From a virus, in the IMG/VR virus record IMGVR_UViG_3300021961_005592, positions 51,210-115,209 of that record: 64,000 bases of DNA; one strand, written 5' to 3'. The notes beneath the pieces were generated by a model. The model was given only the letters and a program-made list of their open reading frames with translations. It did no database searches and had not been told where the DNA came from. The position numbers and the translations under genes are program-made. The first letter of the stretch is position 1. Every line of letters begins with the position of its first letter. Positions 51,909-60,695 of this stretch are shown piece after piece.

Positions 51909-52422
51909 GGCCGTACTTTGACCAATCTGTAAATTTTTCATCATCCATTAGATTGTGAAGCCTATGACACCAAACACCTGGGTTGGTTGCATTGAAGTCC
52001 TTGTCATCTAGTTTAATCATGGTGTTATAATTATACTGTTTGATGTAAGGAAGTGGAATACGAATCTGCGGAATAAAGTTATTCTGCTCAATTAGGACAC
52101 TTTCAAGTAATGCTTCTGCATGACTATACGGTAAGTCCAAACTGCACAAGATACCTTTTTTAAGAAAGTACATGATCATGTCGTCCCAGCGGTCCCAATT
52201 TCCAGCGTCTTCTGGAAAGTTAACGCCTGGATGAAAACTGTGATTAGATCCAAAGAAAATATGTTGACACTTTTCGTTCTTATAATGCGCTTCAATTTCT
52301 TCTACAGGCTGTAGTCCAGTTACAAACAATGTTTGCTTGCCAAACGCAGGAGTATGTTCAATTTCTCTGCCTGTGAAGAAAATTACCTGTTCTGCTTCAC
52401 CAGTTTCGTAATCTCGTTTCAT
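51889..52422 (-). CDS. Hypothetical protein in the 7-deazaguanine unit
   Basis: A 177-residue protein (QVIFFTGREIEHTPAFGKQT, HIFFGSNHSFHPGVNFP, MIMYFLKKGILCSLDLPYSHAEAL). Its conserved His, Asp and Asn are suggestive of an enzyme, but I cannot name a family. It lies between queD and dpdA with ATGA coupling to the YdcH-like gene, so it may take part in base modification. Confidence 0.66.
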   Translation of the reverse strand: MKRDYETGEAEQVIFFTGREIEHTPAFGKQTLFVTGLQPVEEIEAHYKNEKCQHIFFGSNHSFHPGVNFPEDAGNWDRWDDMIMYFLKKGILCSLDLPYSHAEALLESVLIEQNNFIPQIRIPLPYIKQYNYNTMIKLDDKDFNATNPGVWCHRLHNLMDDEKFTDWSKYGLDKILK

Positions 52423-52628
52423 TCTAGATCCAATTGTACAAGTTTAGAGTTTATCCTGTGTATTTCGTCTTTCAAATAAAGTTTCATAGTCTTCATTCTA
52501 CGAACTTCATCTGAAACAGTAACATTATGATAGCGTACTTCTAGTTCGTTGTCAAGCTCTTTATGACGTCGTTCCAATTCTGCTAGGTGGGCACGAAGTT
52601 TATCTGCTTCGTTTTCATAGTTGCTCAT
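52419..52628 (-). CDS. YdcH/DUF465-like coiled-coil protein
   Basis: A 69-residue protein from ATG 52628. It is one long coiled coil (ADKLRAHLAELERRHKELDN) ending in RRMKTMKLYLKDEIHRINSKL, which matches the K-x-x-R-L-x-L-K-D-E-I-x-R ending of YdcH/DUF465 proteins. Function unknown in bacteria as well. It overlaps dpdA by 14 nt. Confidence 0.68.
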   Translation of the reverse strand: MSNYENEADKLRAHLAELERRHKELDNELEVRYHNVTVSDEVRRMKTMKLYLKDEIHRINSKLVQLDLE

Positions 52629-54144
52629 CCTCAAGTTCCTCCAATTTTGTTTCATCAAAAGTGTCTTCGACTTCTTCTACAGTTTCTTCAACTTCAAAAA
52701 GAGAATCAAAGAACGTACTAGCATTTACAGTCTTTTTACCAACTGCACCTCTAGTACCAGGAATAGCCATGTAAAAACGACTATGTTCATCAACTAATTT
52801 TAATGCCTTGTCACGGTCATCTGTTGCAAATATTTCTTCCACAACGTCTCTAAAAAGAACCCTATCAAACCGTTCTTGTACAAGCATGTTAGGAATTCTT
52901 CCTGCGTCATACTGTCTATTTGCTTCTTGGACTGCATTTATGTGACTCCAAACGTTATGACCCATCTGAATAGCATATGAAAAACTATCCCACGATGTTT
53001 TACCTTCTTTACCAATCTTGTTTAAGTCTCCTGGTGCATATATGCATACATCTGAGACTTTTAGTTGCTCAGTAATTGGACTATCTTCAAAGTTTTTAAA
53101 GATGCCATCCTGTAATACTGCATCACGGAATAAGCGTTGATCTGTTGCATACTTCTTGTTGTCAACGCTTGGAACCATTCGATAGGTCCATTTGCCACGA
53201 TCAGGTGTTTCATTTTGAATGTAGATCTGTCCATTAGCAGTTGCTAAGAACGGACTTGCACAGTCAAATGTAACCATAAAGTTTTCATTATGGTGTTTGC
53301 GAACAGCACGTTGAATGTCCGTAAGCAAACAAGCCCACTCTAGTTTACTTGTACCTAGGAAGTGCATACAGTCCTGTACACCTTTCTCTAACAAGCCGTC
53401 ATAGCGCAGTGCAATGATACGCTTCAGCACCAAGTGAACGTCACACATGTTCTGTCCGCCCATTGCCCACCCGTTGAAGTGAACGCCTGGATACTGCTTT
53501 GGATCAGAATACTTTTTCATACGCTGATACCAATCTTCAGCGTCTGCGTGATTTTCACCCTGTAGAACGTTTAAGAACTTACAGTTGCCATTACGGTTGT
53601 TAATAAACCAATCGTTGTTGATGTAAGTACCTTGAACTGCTTCAGAGTAGGAAGTAATGCCAGTTGCTTTTTGTCCAGCAGGTGAACGAGCGACCCAGGC
53701 AGGAATATCAAGGATCATTCCATAGTCCATATAGGCATCCATCCACGCAAGAACTTGTTCACGTTTCTTTTGTGCCTTAGGACAGTTTGGATCTTTCCAG
53801 TCGCCTTCCCAAACGCCTTTGCCAATCTGGAAGCCGCCTGAGTCTCCTAAGATCCAACTTGTATTCCTGTTACGATTTCGTACCATGTCTTCTTTAGGAC
53901 TGTGCTTATTAATATCAAGCTCTGCGTGTCCTGCAGAATATAAAGTCCAATGATAGTTGAAAAGCCCCTTACTTGGATCTAGGTAATTAAGACTCTCAAC
54001 GTCATTAATAAAGTTTGAAGGAATACGGGCCGGGTCTACATAATTATCGAAACGTTGTTTACCTACATAAGTAGCATAGAAACCACTTAGTGCAGGTAAA
54101 AAGTGTGCGTAATCGTTTTGTGTAGATGTTAGGTCTTTATTCAT
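52615..54144 (-). CDS. dpdA: DNA transglycosylase DpdA (TGT-like)
   Basis: A 509-residue TGT-superfamily protein. WILGDSGGFQIGKG (Asp101) matches the base-recognition D-S-G-G-F-Q of tRNA-guanine transglycosylase; GWAMGGQNMCD matches the G-G-L substrate loop, and MVTFDCASPFLA (Asp294) matches the nucleophile block F-D-C-V-x-P. The C-terminal zinc site of tRNA enzymes is not seen, and the C-terminus is acidic (EEVEDTFDETKLEELEDE in part). Together with folE, queD and queE this fits DpdA, which swaps guanine in DNA for preQ0 or a derivative. Confidence 0.88.
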   Translation of the reverse strand: MNKDLTSTQNDYAHFLPALSGFYATYVGKQRFDNYVDPARIPSNFINDVESLNYLDPSKGLFNYHWTLYSAGHAELDINKHSPKEDMVRNRNRNTSWILGDSGGFQIGKGVWEGDWKDPNCPKAQKKREQVLAWMDAYMDYGMILDIPAWVARSPAGQKATGITSYSEAVQGTYINNDWFINNRNGNCKFLNVLQGENHADAEDWYQRMKKYSDPKQYPGVHFNGWAMGGQNMCDVHLVLKRIIALRYDGLLEKGVQDCMHFLGTSKLEWACLLTDIQRAVRKHHNENFMVTFDCASPFLATANGQIYIQNETPDRGKWTYRMVPSVDNKKYATDQRLFRDAVLQDGIFKNFEDSPITEQLKVSDVCIYAPGDLNKIGKEGKTSWDSFSYAIQMGHNVWSHINAVQEANRQYDAGRIPNMLVQERFDRVLFRDVVEEIFATDDRDKALKLVDEHSRFYMAIPGTRGAVGKKTVNASTFFDSLFEVEETVEEVEDTFDETKLEELEDEQL

Positions 54145-54148
54145 TCAA

Positions 54149-54883
54149 TTATTTGCTCTGTGCAGGTAGAATGTAATCGTACTTTGCCATACCTGAATCA
54201 ACAGTAATCATCATAGCACCTTGATCAGAAATGCTCATTGTTGCATCACCGTCTAGTCCAAGAATAGCTTGAACTTGTGCAACAGGCCAACTCCATGAGT
54301 GCTTAAGAGAACCTGTAACTGCATTCTGGAACACAAACTTACCTGCGTGTGTGCTTGCATCTCCAAAGTAAAATACTAGATCATTAACACCCCCGGTGGT
54401 TTCTGTCTTAACAGTAAAGATAGTTTCTTCGCTGTGTGCAGTACTCATTAACCGCATACGCTGAATTGAAGCCATAGAAGGTTTAACCTGTACGTCCCAT
54501 GAAGCACCTTTGAACTTAACAGTCTTGAGTTTTTCTTCAATGATTGCTTTATTCATAAAACGATAATCGTTTTCAAAGTCGCCCGCAGCGTTTTCAAAGT
54601 GGATATGCGTTGGGATTGTTTCACCATTTCTTTCTGCTTCAACTACTTCAATTTTTGCATTATCTTTGTATTCTGGGTTTTTCAAATGAAGCGCGAGCTT
54701 ATCTAGATTTGGCATACCAAATGTACCACTAGCAATATTGTAGTTACTAGTTGCGTTCATAATTACTGATCGATCCTCTGCCATCGAATCAATAGTTGTA
54801 CCGTTATCTCCGGTAATTTTAACTAGTGATAGAAATCCTAGTGAATGGGTATGTGCAACAATGTCCTGTAGAATGTCTTTCAT
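54149..54883 (-). CDS. 45: Sliding clamp (gp45-like)
   Basis: A 244-residue protein whose length and order fit the T4 gp45 trimer subunit: an N-terminal domain with FLSLVKITGDNGTTIDSMAEDRSVIMNA (in parts), SGTFGMPNLDKLALHL, a middle with VKPSMASIQRMRLMSTAHSEE, and SWPVAQVQAILGLDG...MMITVDSGMAKYDYILPA at the end. It tethers the polymerase, and in T4 is also needed for late transcription. A sigma70-like promoter lies upstream. Confidence 0.85.
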   Translation of the reverse strand: MKDILQDIVAHTHSLGFLSLVKITGDNGTTIDSMAEDRSVIMNATSNYNIASGTFGMPNLDKLALHLKNPEYKDNAKIEVVEAERNGETIPTHIHFENAAGDFENDYRFMNKAIIEEKLKTVKFKGASWDVQVKPSMASIQRMRLMSTAHSEETIFTVKTETTGGVNDLVFYFGDASTHAGKFVFQNAVTGSLKHSWSWPVAQVQAILGLDGDATMSISDQGAMMITVDSGMAKYDYILPAQSK

Positions 54884-55638
54884 TTAATATCTCCTATGTT
54901 ATATTCTATTGTATTGTCAATGCCTTGATTTGTCAAGAATTTTTGTACAGTGTATTTAGGTTTAAAGTCTAAATCTTTTAAAAAACTTATGTCTGCCTGT
55001 GTTACCTTTCTTTCGTGAGGTGTGTGTTCTTTTATACGTAAACCTTTTGGAGCAATGCTAGGGATGTACACACTTGTACCTGTTCCAACATCAACTACTC
55101 CGGTTTTATGTGTGTTAAATGAAAGTAATTGAATAGCATCACATACATCTTCTAAATGTATAAAATCCCTATAGTGAGGTGTTACATATTCTAACGTATT
55201 GTTTAATAATTTGTCAAAAAACATTCCACTACGAGGAACATCGCTGTATGTAGTATGGATTCTTAAACCTAGTGAATTTGTATGCGTTAATGCTAATTGC
55301 TCTAATAAAAACTTTGATGCAGCATACGGATTTAAATATGGTTCGTATGCGCTACTAGAACTTGCATATATAATTCTAATGTCTTTGAAATGCGTAAATA
55401 GTCGCTTACTAGCCTCAACGTTATTAAACCAGTAGCTACTTAAATTTCTAAAACTTTCTCGTACACCACTTTTTCCGGCAAGATGAATAACGAGGTCAAC
55501 TTCATAATCTAAATTACAAGAATTTAAATCTTGATTTTCTTGAATATCAATACCGTAAACTGTATGCTTTTTTTCTTTGAGAATAGAACACAGCCTACTT
55601 CCGATAAATCCTCGATGACCTGTTAGTAGTATACGCAT
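54880..55638 (-). CDS. NAD-dependent epimerase-like protein
   Basis: A 252-residue extended SDR from ATG 55638 (TAATG overlap). RILLTGHRGFIGSRL has G-x-x-G-x-x-G (7-13), LVIHLAGKSGV, IYASSSSAYE and YAASK (Tyr/Lys four apart), then HYRDFIHLEDVCDAI. Shorter than usual (about 310), mainly in the substrate part. It would work on a nucleotide sugar made by the phosphomannomutase next to it. Its start lies beside the polymerase-side sugar genes. Confidence 0.78.
   Translation of the reverse strand: MRILLTGHRGFIGSRLCSILKEKKHTVYGIDIQENQDLNSCNLDYEVDLVIHLAGKSGVRESFRNLSSYWFNNVEASKRLFTHFKDIRIIYASSSSAYEPYLNPYAASKFLLEQLALTHTNSLGLRIHTTYSDVPRSGMFFDKLLNNTLEYVTPHYRDFIHLEDVCDAIQLLSFNTHKTGVVDVGTGTSVYIPSIAPKGLRIKEHTPHERKVTQADISFLKDLDFKPKYTVQKFLTNQGIDNTIEYNIGDIK
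54908..54936 (-). promoter_or_regulatory. Sigma70-like promoter for the clamp
   Basis: TTGACA (54936-54931) and TACAAT (54913-54908) with a 17-bp spacer on the minus strand, inside the end of the epimerase gene and about 25 nt before the clamp start; AGGAG follows as the ribosome site. Confidence 0.65.
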
Positions 55639-56345
55639 TATTTTGCTATACCTTTTTCTTGATATAATTGTAAGTATTCCATAGTTTTCATCCAACTCGA
55701 TACTTGTGTTGGGTAGTCTACTACTTGCGCTAACGGATAATCATTACCGTCACTGTCCATACGATCCCCAAAGAAATACAAAACATCATTAGGTCCAAAA
55801 TCATTAATAATTTGTCCTTTATCTCTACCTAGAGGAAAAATGTCAATACCAGTCTCGCCACCTACTTTAGCACATAGATCTGGAAACATTTCGTTAAACT
55901 CTTTAGCAATGTGTTCGCGTTCAAAAATACGAGTGTCCCACTTGACATATTCGGCTCGTTGTACTTTAGTAGCACCTCTACCAACAATACTAAAATTAAC
56001 TAAGCCAGGCCGTTTTTCAATGTGTTGACCTGTTCTCAATTTAAAATTACTATCTTCTAATTTGTTTAGTAACCAATGTTCTGCATTATTAGGAATTTCC
56101 CAATCGAGTGTATAAACATTTACACCTTTTTCCCAAACATCGTTTCCGGAACAGTTATAAATTTTAGAAACCGCAAGGCATATGTCAGATCCAACCTGTT
56201 CTAAAGTTTTTGGATAATCAGAACCAGTTATTAAATAAACGTCGTTTCCGTAGCAAAAGTCTAAAAAGTAATCTTTAAACTCGTAGTCGATACTAGCTCT
56301 GCTAGGGGTAAGCGTTCCGTCTACATCAAAAATAAATTTATTCAT
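55638..56345 (-). CDS. Phosphomannomutase-like HAD protein
   Basis: A 235-residue HAD protein of the eukaryote-type PMM family. FIFDVDGTLTPSRASID carries the nucleophile and acid Asp, NFSIVGRGATKVQR matches the N-F-S-P-x-G-R cap block, GGETGIDIFPLGRDKGQ and FFGDRMDSDGNDYPLA match the K and GD motifs. It would interconvert mannose-6-P and mannose-1-P, the precursor of GDP-mannose. Such enzymes are mostly eukaryotic or found in large viruses. Confidence 0.82.
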   Translation of the reverse strand: MNKFIFDVDGTLTPSRASIDYEFKDYFLDFCYGNDVYLITGSDYPKTLEQVGSDICLAVSKIYNCSGNDVWEKGVNVYTLDWEIPNNAEHWLLNKLEDSNFKLRTGQHIEKRPGLVNFSIVGRGATKVQRAEYVKWDTRIFEREHIAKEFNEMFPDLCAKVGGETGIDIFPLGRDKGQIINDFGPNDVLYFFGDRMDSDGNDYPLAQVVDYPTQVSSWMKTMEYLQLYQEKGIAK

Positions 56346-56517
56346 TTGTAGAAATCATAGCCTTGTGTTGTGCTTTATATTTTTCTGTTTCAACAGTTTT
56401 TACAAGTTCTGAAAAACGATCCGCCACTTCACGATAAAATGTGTTACCAGTTTCACGACCTTTATCATGTAACCAAATTATCATTTCACGGTCTGTTGTT
56501 GGAATATTGCTATTCAT
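56338..56517 (-). CDS. Small protein between PMM and cytidylyltransferase genes
   Basis: A 59-residue ORF from ATG 56517 (MNSNIPTTDREMIIWLHDKG at the N-terminus, then REVADRFSELVKTVETEKY). It overlaps the upstream gene's end by 8 nt and the PMM start by 8 nt, filling the gap exactly. Short, helical and charged; no family known. The perfect fit into the gap supports it as a gene. Confidence 0.6.
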   Translation of the reverse strand: MNSNIPTTDREMIIWLHDKGRETGNTFYREVADRFSELVKTVETEKYKAQHKAMISTNE

Positions 56518-56926
56518 TTTCTTTCTCCGCTACTCGTTTCCTTAGATCGCTTGAACTAAAGCGATGGTCTCTCTTGTTAAAGTATAAATCTATATCACGT
56601 TTACGACAAATGTCTTTGCCTGTAAAGTCTTTGTCTCTATACTCTTCTCCTAGTATTCTAACATCAATATGATACATTGTCAAGATATCTTCTAGATCTC
56701 GTTCAGTACCATATGGAATTATTTCATCTACATAACTAACTGCTTTGAGTTGTGTGTATCTCTCTACAATAGTTTGAATTGGTGGATTTTTGCTAGGACG
56801 ATCTACACTAGGGTCAACTTGTAGTCCGCATATCAAATAGTCGCATTGTTCTTTTGCTTCACGCAACATCTGTACATGTCCGGCATGCAAGAGATCGAAC
56901 GTAGAGCAAGTGAAACCTACTTTCAA
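56510..56926 (-). CDS. Cytidylyltransferase-like nucleotidyltransferase (TagD type)
   Basis: A 138-residue protein. VGFTCSTFDLLHAGHVQML has the H-x-G-H signature (14-17), GLQVDPSVDRPSKNPPI fits the acidic substrate loop, and RDHRFSSSDLRKRV matches the R-T-x-G-I-S-S/T-T end of the family. Members join CTP to glycerol-3-P or phosphosugars. Beside the PMM and epimerase it suggests a small activated-sugar pathway. Confidence 0.8.
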   Translation of the reverse strand: MKVGFTCSTFDLLHAGHVQMLREAKEQCDYLICGLQVDPSVDRPSKNPPIQTIVERYTQLKAVSYVDEIIPYGTERDLEDILTMYHIDVRILGEEYRDKDFTGKDICRKRDIDLYFNKRDHRFSSSDLRKRVAEKENE

Positions 56927-57249
56927 TGATTTCTCCTTCCATCAAATACACAAATAAAATAACAACCATCTTTCCCTGAATGTACACGATGGAATACACC
57001 GTCTTTAATTAGTACAGTACTGCCTTCTCTAAATGAGATGATATCACCATCTAGTTCTATGTTGCCGCTACCACGAACAAAGATATAAACTTCTTCTTGT
57101 CCTTCGTGTTTATGGCCTGTTGTACTTTTAAAAGGGCGAAGCTCTGTTGAACTTAGGACGAGATTTGTTAAAACCGTATTGTCTTTAACAGTGTAACGAT
57201 CGTCTTGCTTAACAACCTCTCCACCAATATCCCATCCGTAATTCATCAT
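56923..57249 (-). CDS. Cupin-fold protein
   Basis: A 108-residue single cupin. STTGHKHEGQEEVYIFVRGSGNIELDGD (in parts, H-x-H and E ligands), then REGSTVLIKDGVFHRVHSGKDG with the second His. Such small cupins are often sugar-phosphate isomerases or epimerases. ATGA overlaps on both sides. Confidence 0.75.
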   Translation of the reverse strand: MMNYGWDIGGEVVKQDDRYTVKDNTVLTNLVLSSTELRPFKSTTGHKHEGQEEVYIFVRGSGNIELDGDIISFREGSTVLIKDGVFHRVHSGKDGCYFICVFDGRRNH

Positions 57250-57407
57250 CTCTGTTCTCTCTTTCTTTTTTGTACATTGTTATTTAGGTTATGATCGAGT
57301 TTGTGTAATATTTCTCTAACTTGTTCTAGATTGTAAAGTGTTTCTTCAATCTTTTTCATGTCTTCGGAATTATCAGTATCAAACTCTATTTCTATTTTTA
57401 CTTTCAT
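57246..57407 (-). CDS. Small hypothetical protein
   Basis: A 53-residue protein from ATG 57407 (VKIEIEFDTDNSEDMKKIEE, then LEQVREILHKLDHNL). One beta strand pair and a helix; no family known. It overlaps the cupin start by 4 nt and begins 2 nt after the polymerase stop. Confidence 0.55.
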   Translation of the reverse strand: MKVKIEIEFDTDNSEDMKKIEETLYNLEQVREILHKLDHNLNNNVQKRKREQR

Positions 57408-57408
57408 T

Positions 57409-60105
57409 TTAGTCTCCAAAGTCAAACAAACTTGAAAATGTGTTGTGTTGTTTTGTATCACCTAGGTCATACTCTAGCACACCAATCAAGTTGTCTAACT
57501 TATTATCAATAATTGTTTCTTCCATTGCTGCATCATCAAATGGAAGTTCTTTAAACCACTCTGGTAAACGGAGTTCATCTGTTGGATAAGCAACACTTGT
57601 ATACCCTATCGGGTTTTGTTTAAGTTTGCAAACAATAACTTTCATACCGTCTACAATCTCTTGCGAATACTTGTCACCGTTCATGCGTTTTAGAGTATTC
57701 CAATTGATAGCAGCTCTTACGTGCCCGGGCATGTTTGCTTTGCCTTGCTTTTGTTCTAGTCGTTGGTAATGACCAATCTTGTTAGCACGTTTGGGAGAGC
57801 CCTTTTCGTAGCCGGGCCGTTCTTTAAACTCTTGACGGAATTTAGTAATACGTTCAATTACTTCTTTTTCTTCCTTACCGGTTAGAACCATTAGCAGAAC
57901 TTCTGACAAAAACTCCTGCATAAACACAGGTGTGTCCGAACGACGCAAGTCCAAACCCATAGCCTTTACTTTTCCTGGCTTACCGTCTGTATCGTTACGG
58001 AAACCTTCCGTATCATATACCAGCGCCGCATAACGCTTCTTGGTAATATACAACCCTGACTCTGCAACAATTTCACGTCCTGCTGCAATTACTTCTGCAC
58101 GAGTTTTTGGACAGTGAAATGCCTTTCCCATAAATTCTTGGAATGTGCTGTTTGCTTCTTCACAAACTTGATCATAAAGTGTGATAACATTTTCTTTAGT
58201 CCAAGGCAAACGTCCTGCGTCAATATCATCTTGTAGTGTAGTATATGCACTAAAATAAACTGAGTCAGTATCACCGTAGATAACTGCTTTACCTACGTGG
58301 TCATATGTGCCTGTAATAATTTCATTTACCTTAGCAGCCATGTGCTTGGCAATTTGTCTACCAGTAAGGGTAGTTGACTGTCCAATACGTTTATCAAAAA
58401 ATCTGCAACCAGGGTTAAGAATAGCACCATACAAACTGTTAAGGTTAATTTTCTTAACCAACTGGCGTTTGTCCCAGAACGCAACCTCTGTAGCATTACC
58501 TGCCTCCTTGGCTTTCTTTAACATCTTTTGTAGATCTTTACGTTCAGCATACCAACGTTTTAGAATACCCGGAATAACGCCTTCAAATTCTGTTGTAAAG
58601 ATTGTGCCGTTTGCACTAAGCATCCATGGCATGTGACTGTCAAAGATGAGTTTATTTATTTCTGCGCCGCTTAGGACGTCAGAGCGACCGTCTTCCCAGT
58701 CAATAGTTATAGCAACGTCTTTACGTTTATCTATAACAGCTTCGTATTCTTCAGAACCAAAACGTCCTTCCCATGAATTTGCAAAAGACATCTTTTTTAG
58801 TGTTGTGTCTTCGTAAATACGTGCGTCAGTTAACTCTTGACGCAGTTGACCTACAATAGTTTCGGGGGCCATGTTTAATGCGCGAATCACAGACGGATAC
58901 AGTGAGTTCAAGTCCATTGAACCAATCCATTTATGAACACCTTTTTTAGGAAAAGCTACATATGCGCCAGCCGCTTGAGTATTTTCATCCTCATTTCGTT
59001 TAGGACGATTAGGAACTTGCAAACCTCGATAGTGTGCTTCGTTAATAATTGCTTGCTCTGTAACCGCAACAGCACCCATAGTCGTTTGTAGCAATACTGT
59101 GTTTGCGTGTGCAAGTTCGTTACTTAGATCAATAAAACGCAGTTTCTTATCTAGTTTATCTAGTAGTGCAACGTCTTGTCTGTTATATTCAATAAATGTC
59201 TCAAAGTCCTTGTTGTATAATTGATCAAGTGTACCTTCGTAAACAGTTTTACGTTCACCCACTTCTAGTTCACCAATAGCATCTAATCGGTATGTATGAC
59301 GTTCTTCATAGGTGTACTTACGATATAATTCAAGACTGTCTAGATGAACACGCCCAACAAGGTCATATGTTTCACTTTGTTTGCCAAATTTTTCGTATTC
59401 TCGTTTTTTAGGCATTTGATCCCAAAGACAAAAACGTCTTGTGTCGTCATTGCTTAGTACACGTTTAACACGGTTAACAGTGTAAGGTATATCATAACCT
59501 TCGCTGTTCCAGCCACTAATAACATCAGCGTCTTCGATTAAATCAAGGAACGCTTGTAACATTTGACGTTCGCCGTTGCCATCTGAGTCGTTAGGGAATA
59601 GAATAACACTATCTCCCCACTTAGCTCGACATATTTCTTTTGCTTGATCAAAAGGTAAGCCTTTTGGTGGAACTGCGACTGTAATAAGAGCATCCATCCA
59701 TTGTAAACATACTGTGATAGCAGTAATTGGCATAAAAGGATCTTCAACAGGAGCAAAACCTCGCTCAGGATCAAAGTCTGTTTCAATATCCCAGAATGCA
59801 ATGTTTAGTTTTGGTGCATCTTGATTAAGATAGTTTTCGCTTAGACATTGAAAGATTGGATTAATATCGCTCTCAAATAACTGCTTATCTCTATTGATAG
59901 CTATTTCTTTTCGAAAGTCTTTTGTACTCTTAGTAACAATACGTGAGAGCGGATCACCATACACGCTCTTGTATTTTCCTTTAAGGTCTTTATAGTAAAA
60001 AGTGTATTTGACAGGGTATTCTGTAAAACGTCTTTTTCCGTCCTTACGTTCTACGACTCTAATAATGTCAGAGTCTCTATCAAAAATTGCATCTACGTAA
60101 CTCAT
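57409..60105 (-). CDS. 43: DNA polymerase, family B (gp43-like)
   Basis: An 898-residue replicative polymerase. Exonuclease motifs FWDIETDF (Asp106, Glu108), SGWNSEGYDIP and YNRQDVALL; polymerase motifs MDLNSLYPSVIR (about 395), KKINLNSLYGA and IYGDTDSVYFS (about 609); KKRY-like ITKKRYAAL. All catalytic Asp are present. The final residues SSLFDFGD resemble the clamp-binding C-terminal peptide of T4/RB69 gp43 and fit the clamp encoded 3 kb away. GAGGAG precedes the ATG. Confidence 0.95.
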   Translation of the reverse strand: MSYVDAIFDRDSDIIRVVERKDGKRRFTEYPVKYTFYYKDLKGKYKSVYGDPLSRIVTKSTKDFRKEIAINRDKQLFESDINPIFQCLSENYLNQDAPKLNIAFWDIETDFDPERGFAPVEDPFMPITAITVCLQWMDALITVAVPPKGLPFDQAKEICRAKWGDSVILFPNDSDGNGERQMLQAFLDLIEDADVISGWNSEGYDIPYTVNRVKRVLSNDDTRRFCLWDQMPKKREYEKFGKQSETYDLVGRVHLDSLELYRKYTYEERHTYRLDAIGELEVGERKTVYEGTLDQLYNKDFETFIEYNRQDVALLDKLDKKLRFIDLSNELAHANTVLLQTTMGAVAVTEQAIINEAHYRGLQVPNRPKRNEDENTQAAGAYVAFPKKGVHKWIGSMDLNSLYPSVIRALNMAPETIVGQLRQELTDARIYEDTTLKKMSFANSWEGRFGSEEYEAVIDKRKDVAITIDWEDGRSDVLSGAEINKLIFDSHMPWMLSANGTIFTTEFEGVIPGILKRWYAERKDLQKMLKKAKEAGNATEVAFWDKRQLVKKINLNSLYGAILNPGCRFFDKRIGQSTTLTGRQIAKHMAAKVNEIITGTYDHVGKAVIYGDTDSVYFSAYTTLQDDIDAGRLPWTKENVITLYDQVCEEANSTFQEFMGKAFHCPKTRAEVIAAGREIVAESGLYITKKRYAALVYDTEGFRNDTDGKPGKVKAMGLDLRRSDTPVFMQEFLSEVLLMVLTGKEEKEVIERITKFRQEFKERPGYEKGSPKRANKIGHYQRLEQKQGKANMPGHVRAAINWNTLKRMNGDKYSQEIVDGMKVIVCKLKQNPIGYTSVAYPTDELRLPEWFKELPFDDAAMEETIIDNKLDNLIGVLEYDLGDTKQHNTFSSLFDFGD

Positions 60106-60166
60106 CTGTTCTCCTCGTTGTTAAAGGCCAACGCTTGCCTGCTACATGTCCGTAAAGTGGACGAGT

Positions 60167-60391
60167 CTATTGTGTTATTAAGCCTATAAAATATATAGCG
60201 TTCAAACCTAGATTTGACCATAGAAGTGACTTCTCTTTCCACAAGTATCCGACCAACATCCAAAGTGAATTGGCAATAATAAATGCGTAATGATGCCAAT
60301 ACCACTCTGGAACAAAACTTGCTAAAGATGCTGCTGATAGCAATGACACAGTAGCAAGCCAGGCCAGCCATTGATAGGGTTTTACAACCAT
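60167..60391 (-). CDS. Small membrane protein
   Basis: A 74-residue protein with two hydrophobic helices (WLAWLATVSLLSAASLASFV and HHYAFIIANSLWMLVGYLW) and a third short one, rich in Trp. The pattern of small transmembrane proteins of unknown role is common in phages. A 60-nt gap with a small GTCC/GGAC stem follows before the polymerase start; nothing else is seen in it. Confidence 0.6.
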   Translation of the reverse strand: MVVKPYQWLAWLATVSLLSAASLASFVPEWYWHHYAFIIANSLWMLVGYLWKEKSLLWSNLGLNAIYFIGLITQ

Positions 60392-60400
60392 TTCATAGCC

Positions 60401-60661
60401 CTATTTGTCGTAGCCAAGTGTGGCAATTAGTGTTTCAAGGTCTTCGTGATAATCAGCGTGTTTGTCCCAATCGCGATTCTTGGCAATCTTGATTGCTTTG
60501 TTAATTAGGGCTGGTTTAATATCGAGTTCTTCTGCTACTGCCTTTACTGTTTCTTTTAGGCCTTGTTGTAGATCTTCTACTTCCTGCATTACAGTTACGC
60601 CTTCTTTTACGAGTCGTTCTAGTTTTGCCTTTTCTTCTGCGCCATAGGTGCGGTCACTCAT
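60401..60661 (-). CDS. Possible DsbA-like DNA-binding protein
   Basis: An 86-residue helical protein. A charged N-terminal helix is followed by GLKETVKAVAEELDIKPALINKAIKIAKNRD and an acidic HADYHEDLETLIATL end. Size and order (basic helix, E-L-x-I/V-K, K-x-x-N-R-D, acidic tail) match T4 DsbA, a double-stranded DNA-binding protein active at late promoters. The match is by eye and moderate. It has its own sigma70-like promoter. Confidence 0.5.
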   Translation of the reverse strand: MSDRTYGAEEKAKLERLVKEGVTVMQEVEDLQQGLKETVKAVAEELDIKPALINKAIKIAKNRDWDKHADYHEDLETLIATLGYDK

Positions 60662-60695
60662 TGTTATTCTCCTGTGTGAGTTTAGTTTAGTTATT

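Noticed and set aside
52527-52555. TTGACA-17-TATCAT on the minus strand inside the YdcH-like gene.
   Set aside because: Possible promoter for the 51889-52422 gene, but the -10 is poor and the site is fully coding, so it was not listed as a feature.
56640-56690. TTGACA-17-TAGAAT on the minus strand inside the cytidylyltransferase gene.
   Set aside because: The -10 is weak and the position is well inside a coding region with no clear target start at a normal distance.
60102-60371. An 89-residue minus-strand frame that would overlap the polymerase start by 4 nt.
   Set aside because: Its sequence is Cys/Arg/Ser-rich and shows no folded pattern, whereas the frame at 60167-60391 encodes a clean two-helix membrane protein. 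The 4-nt overlap is suggestive but not enough.
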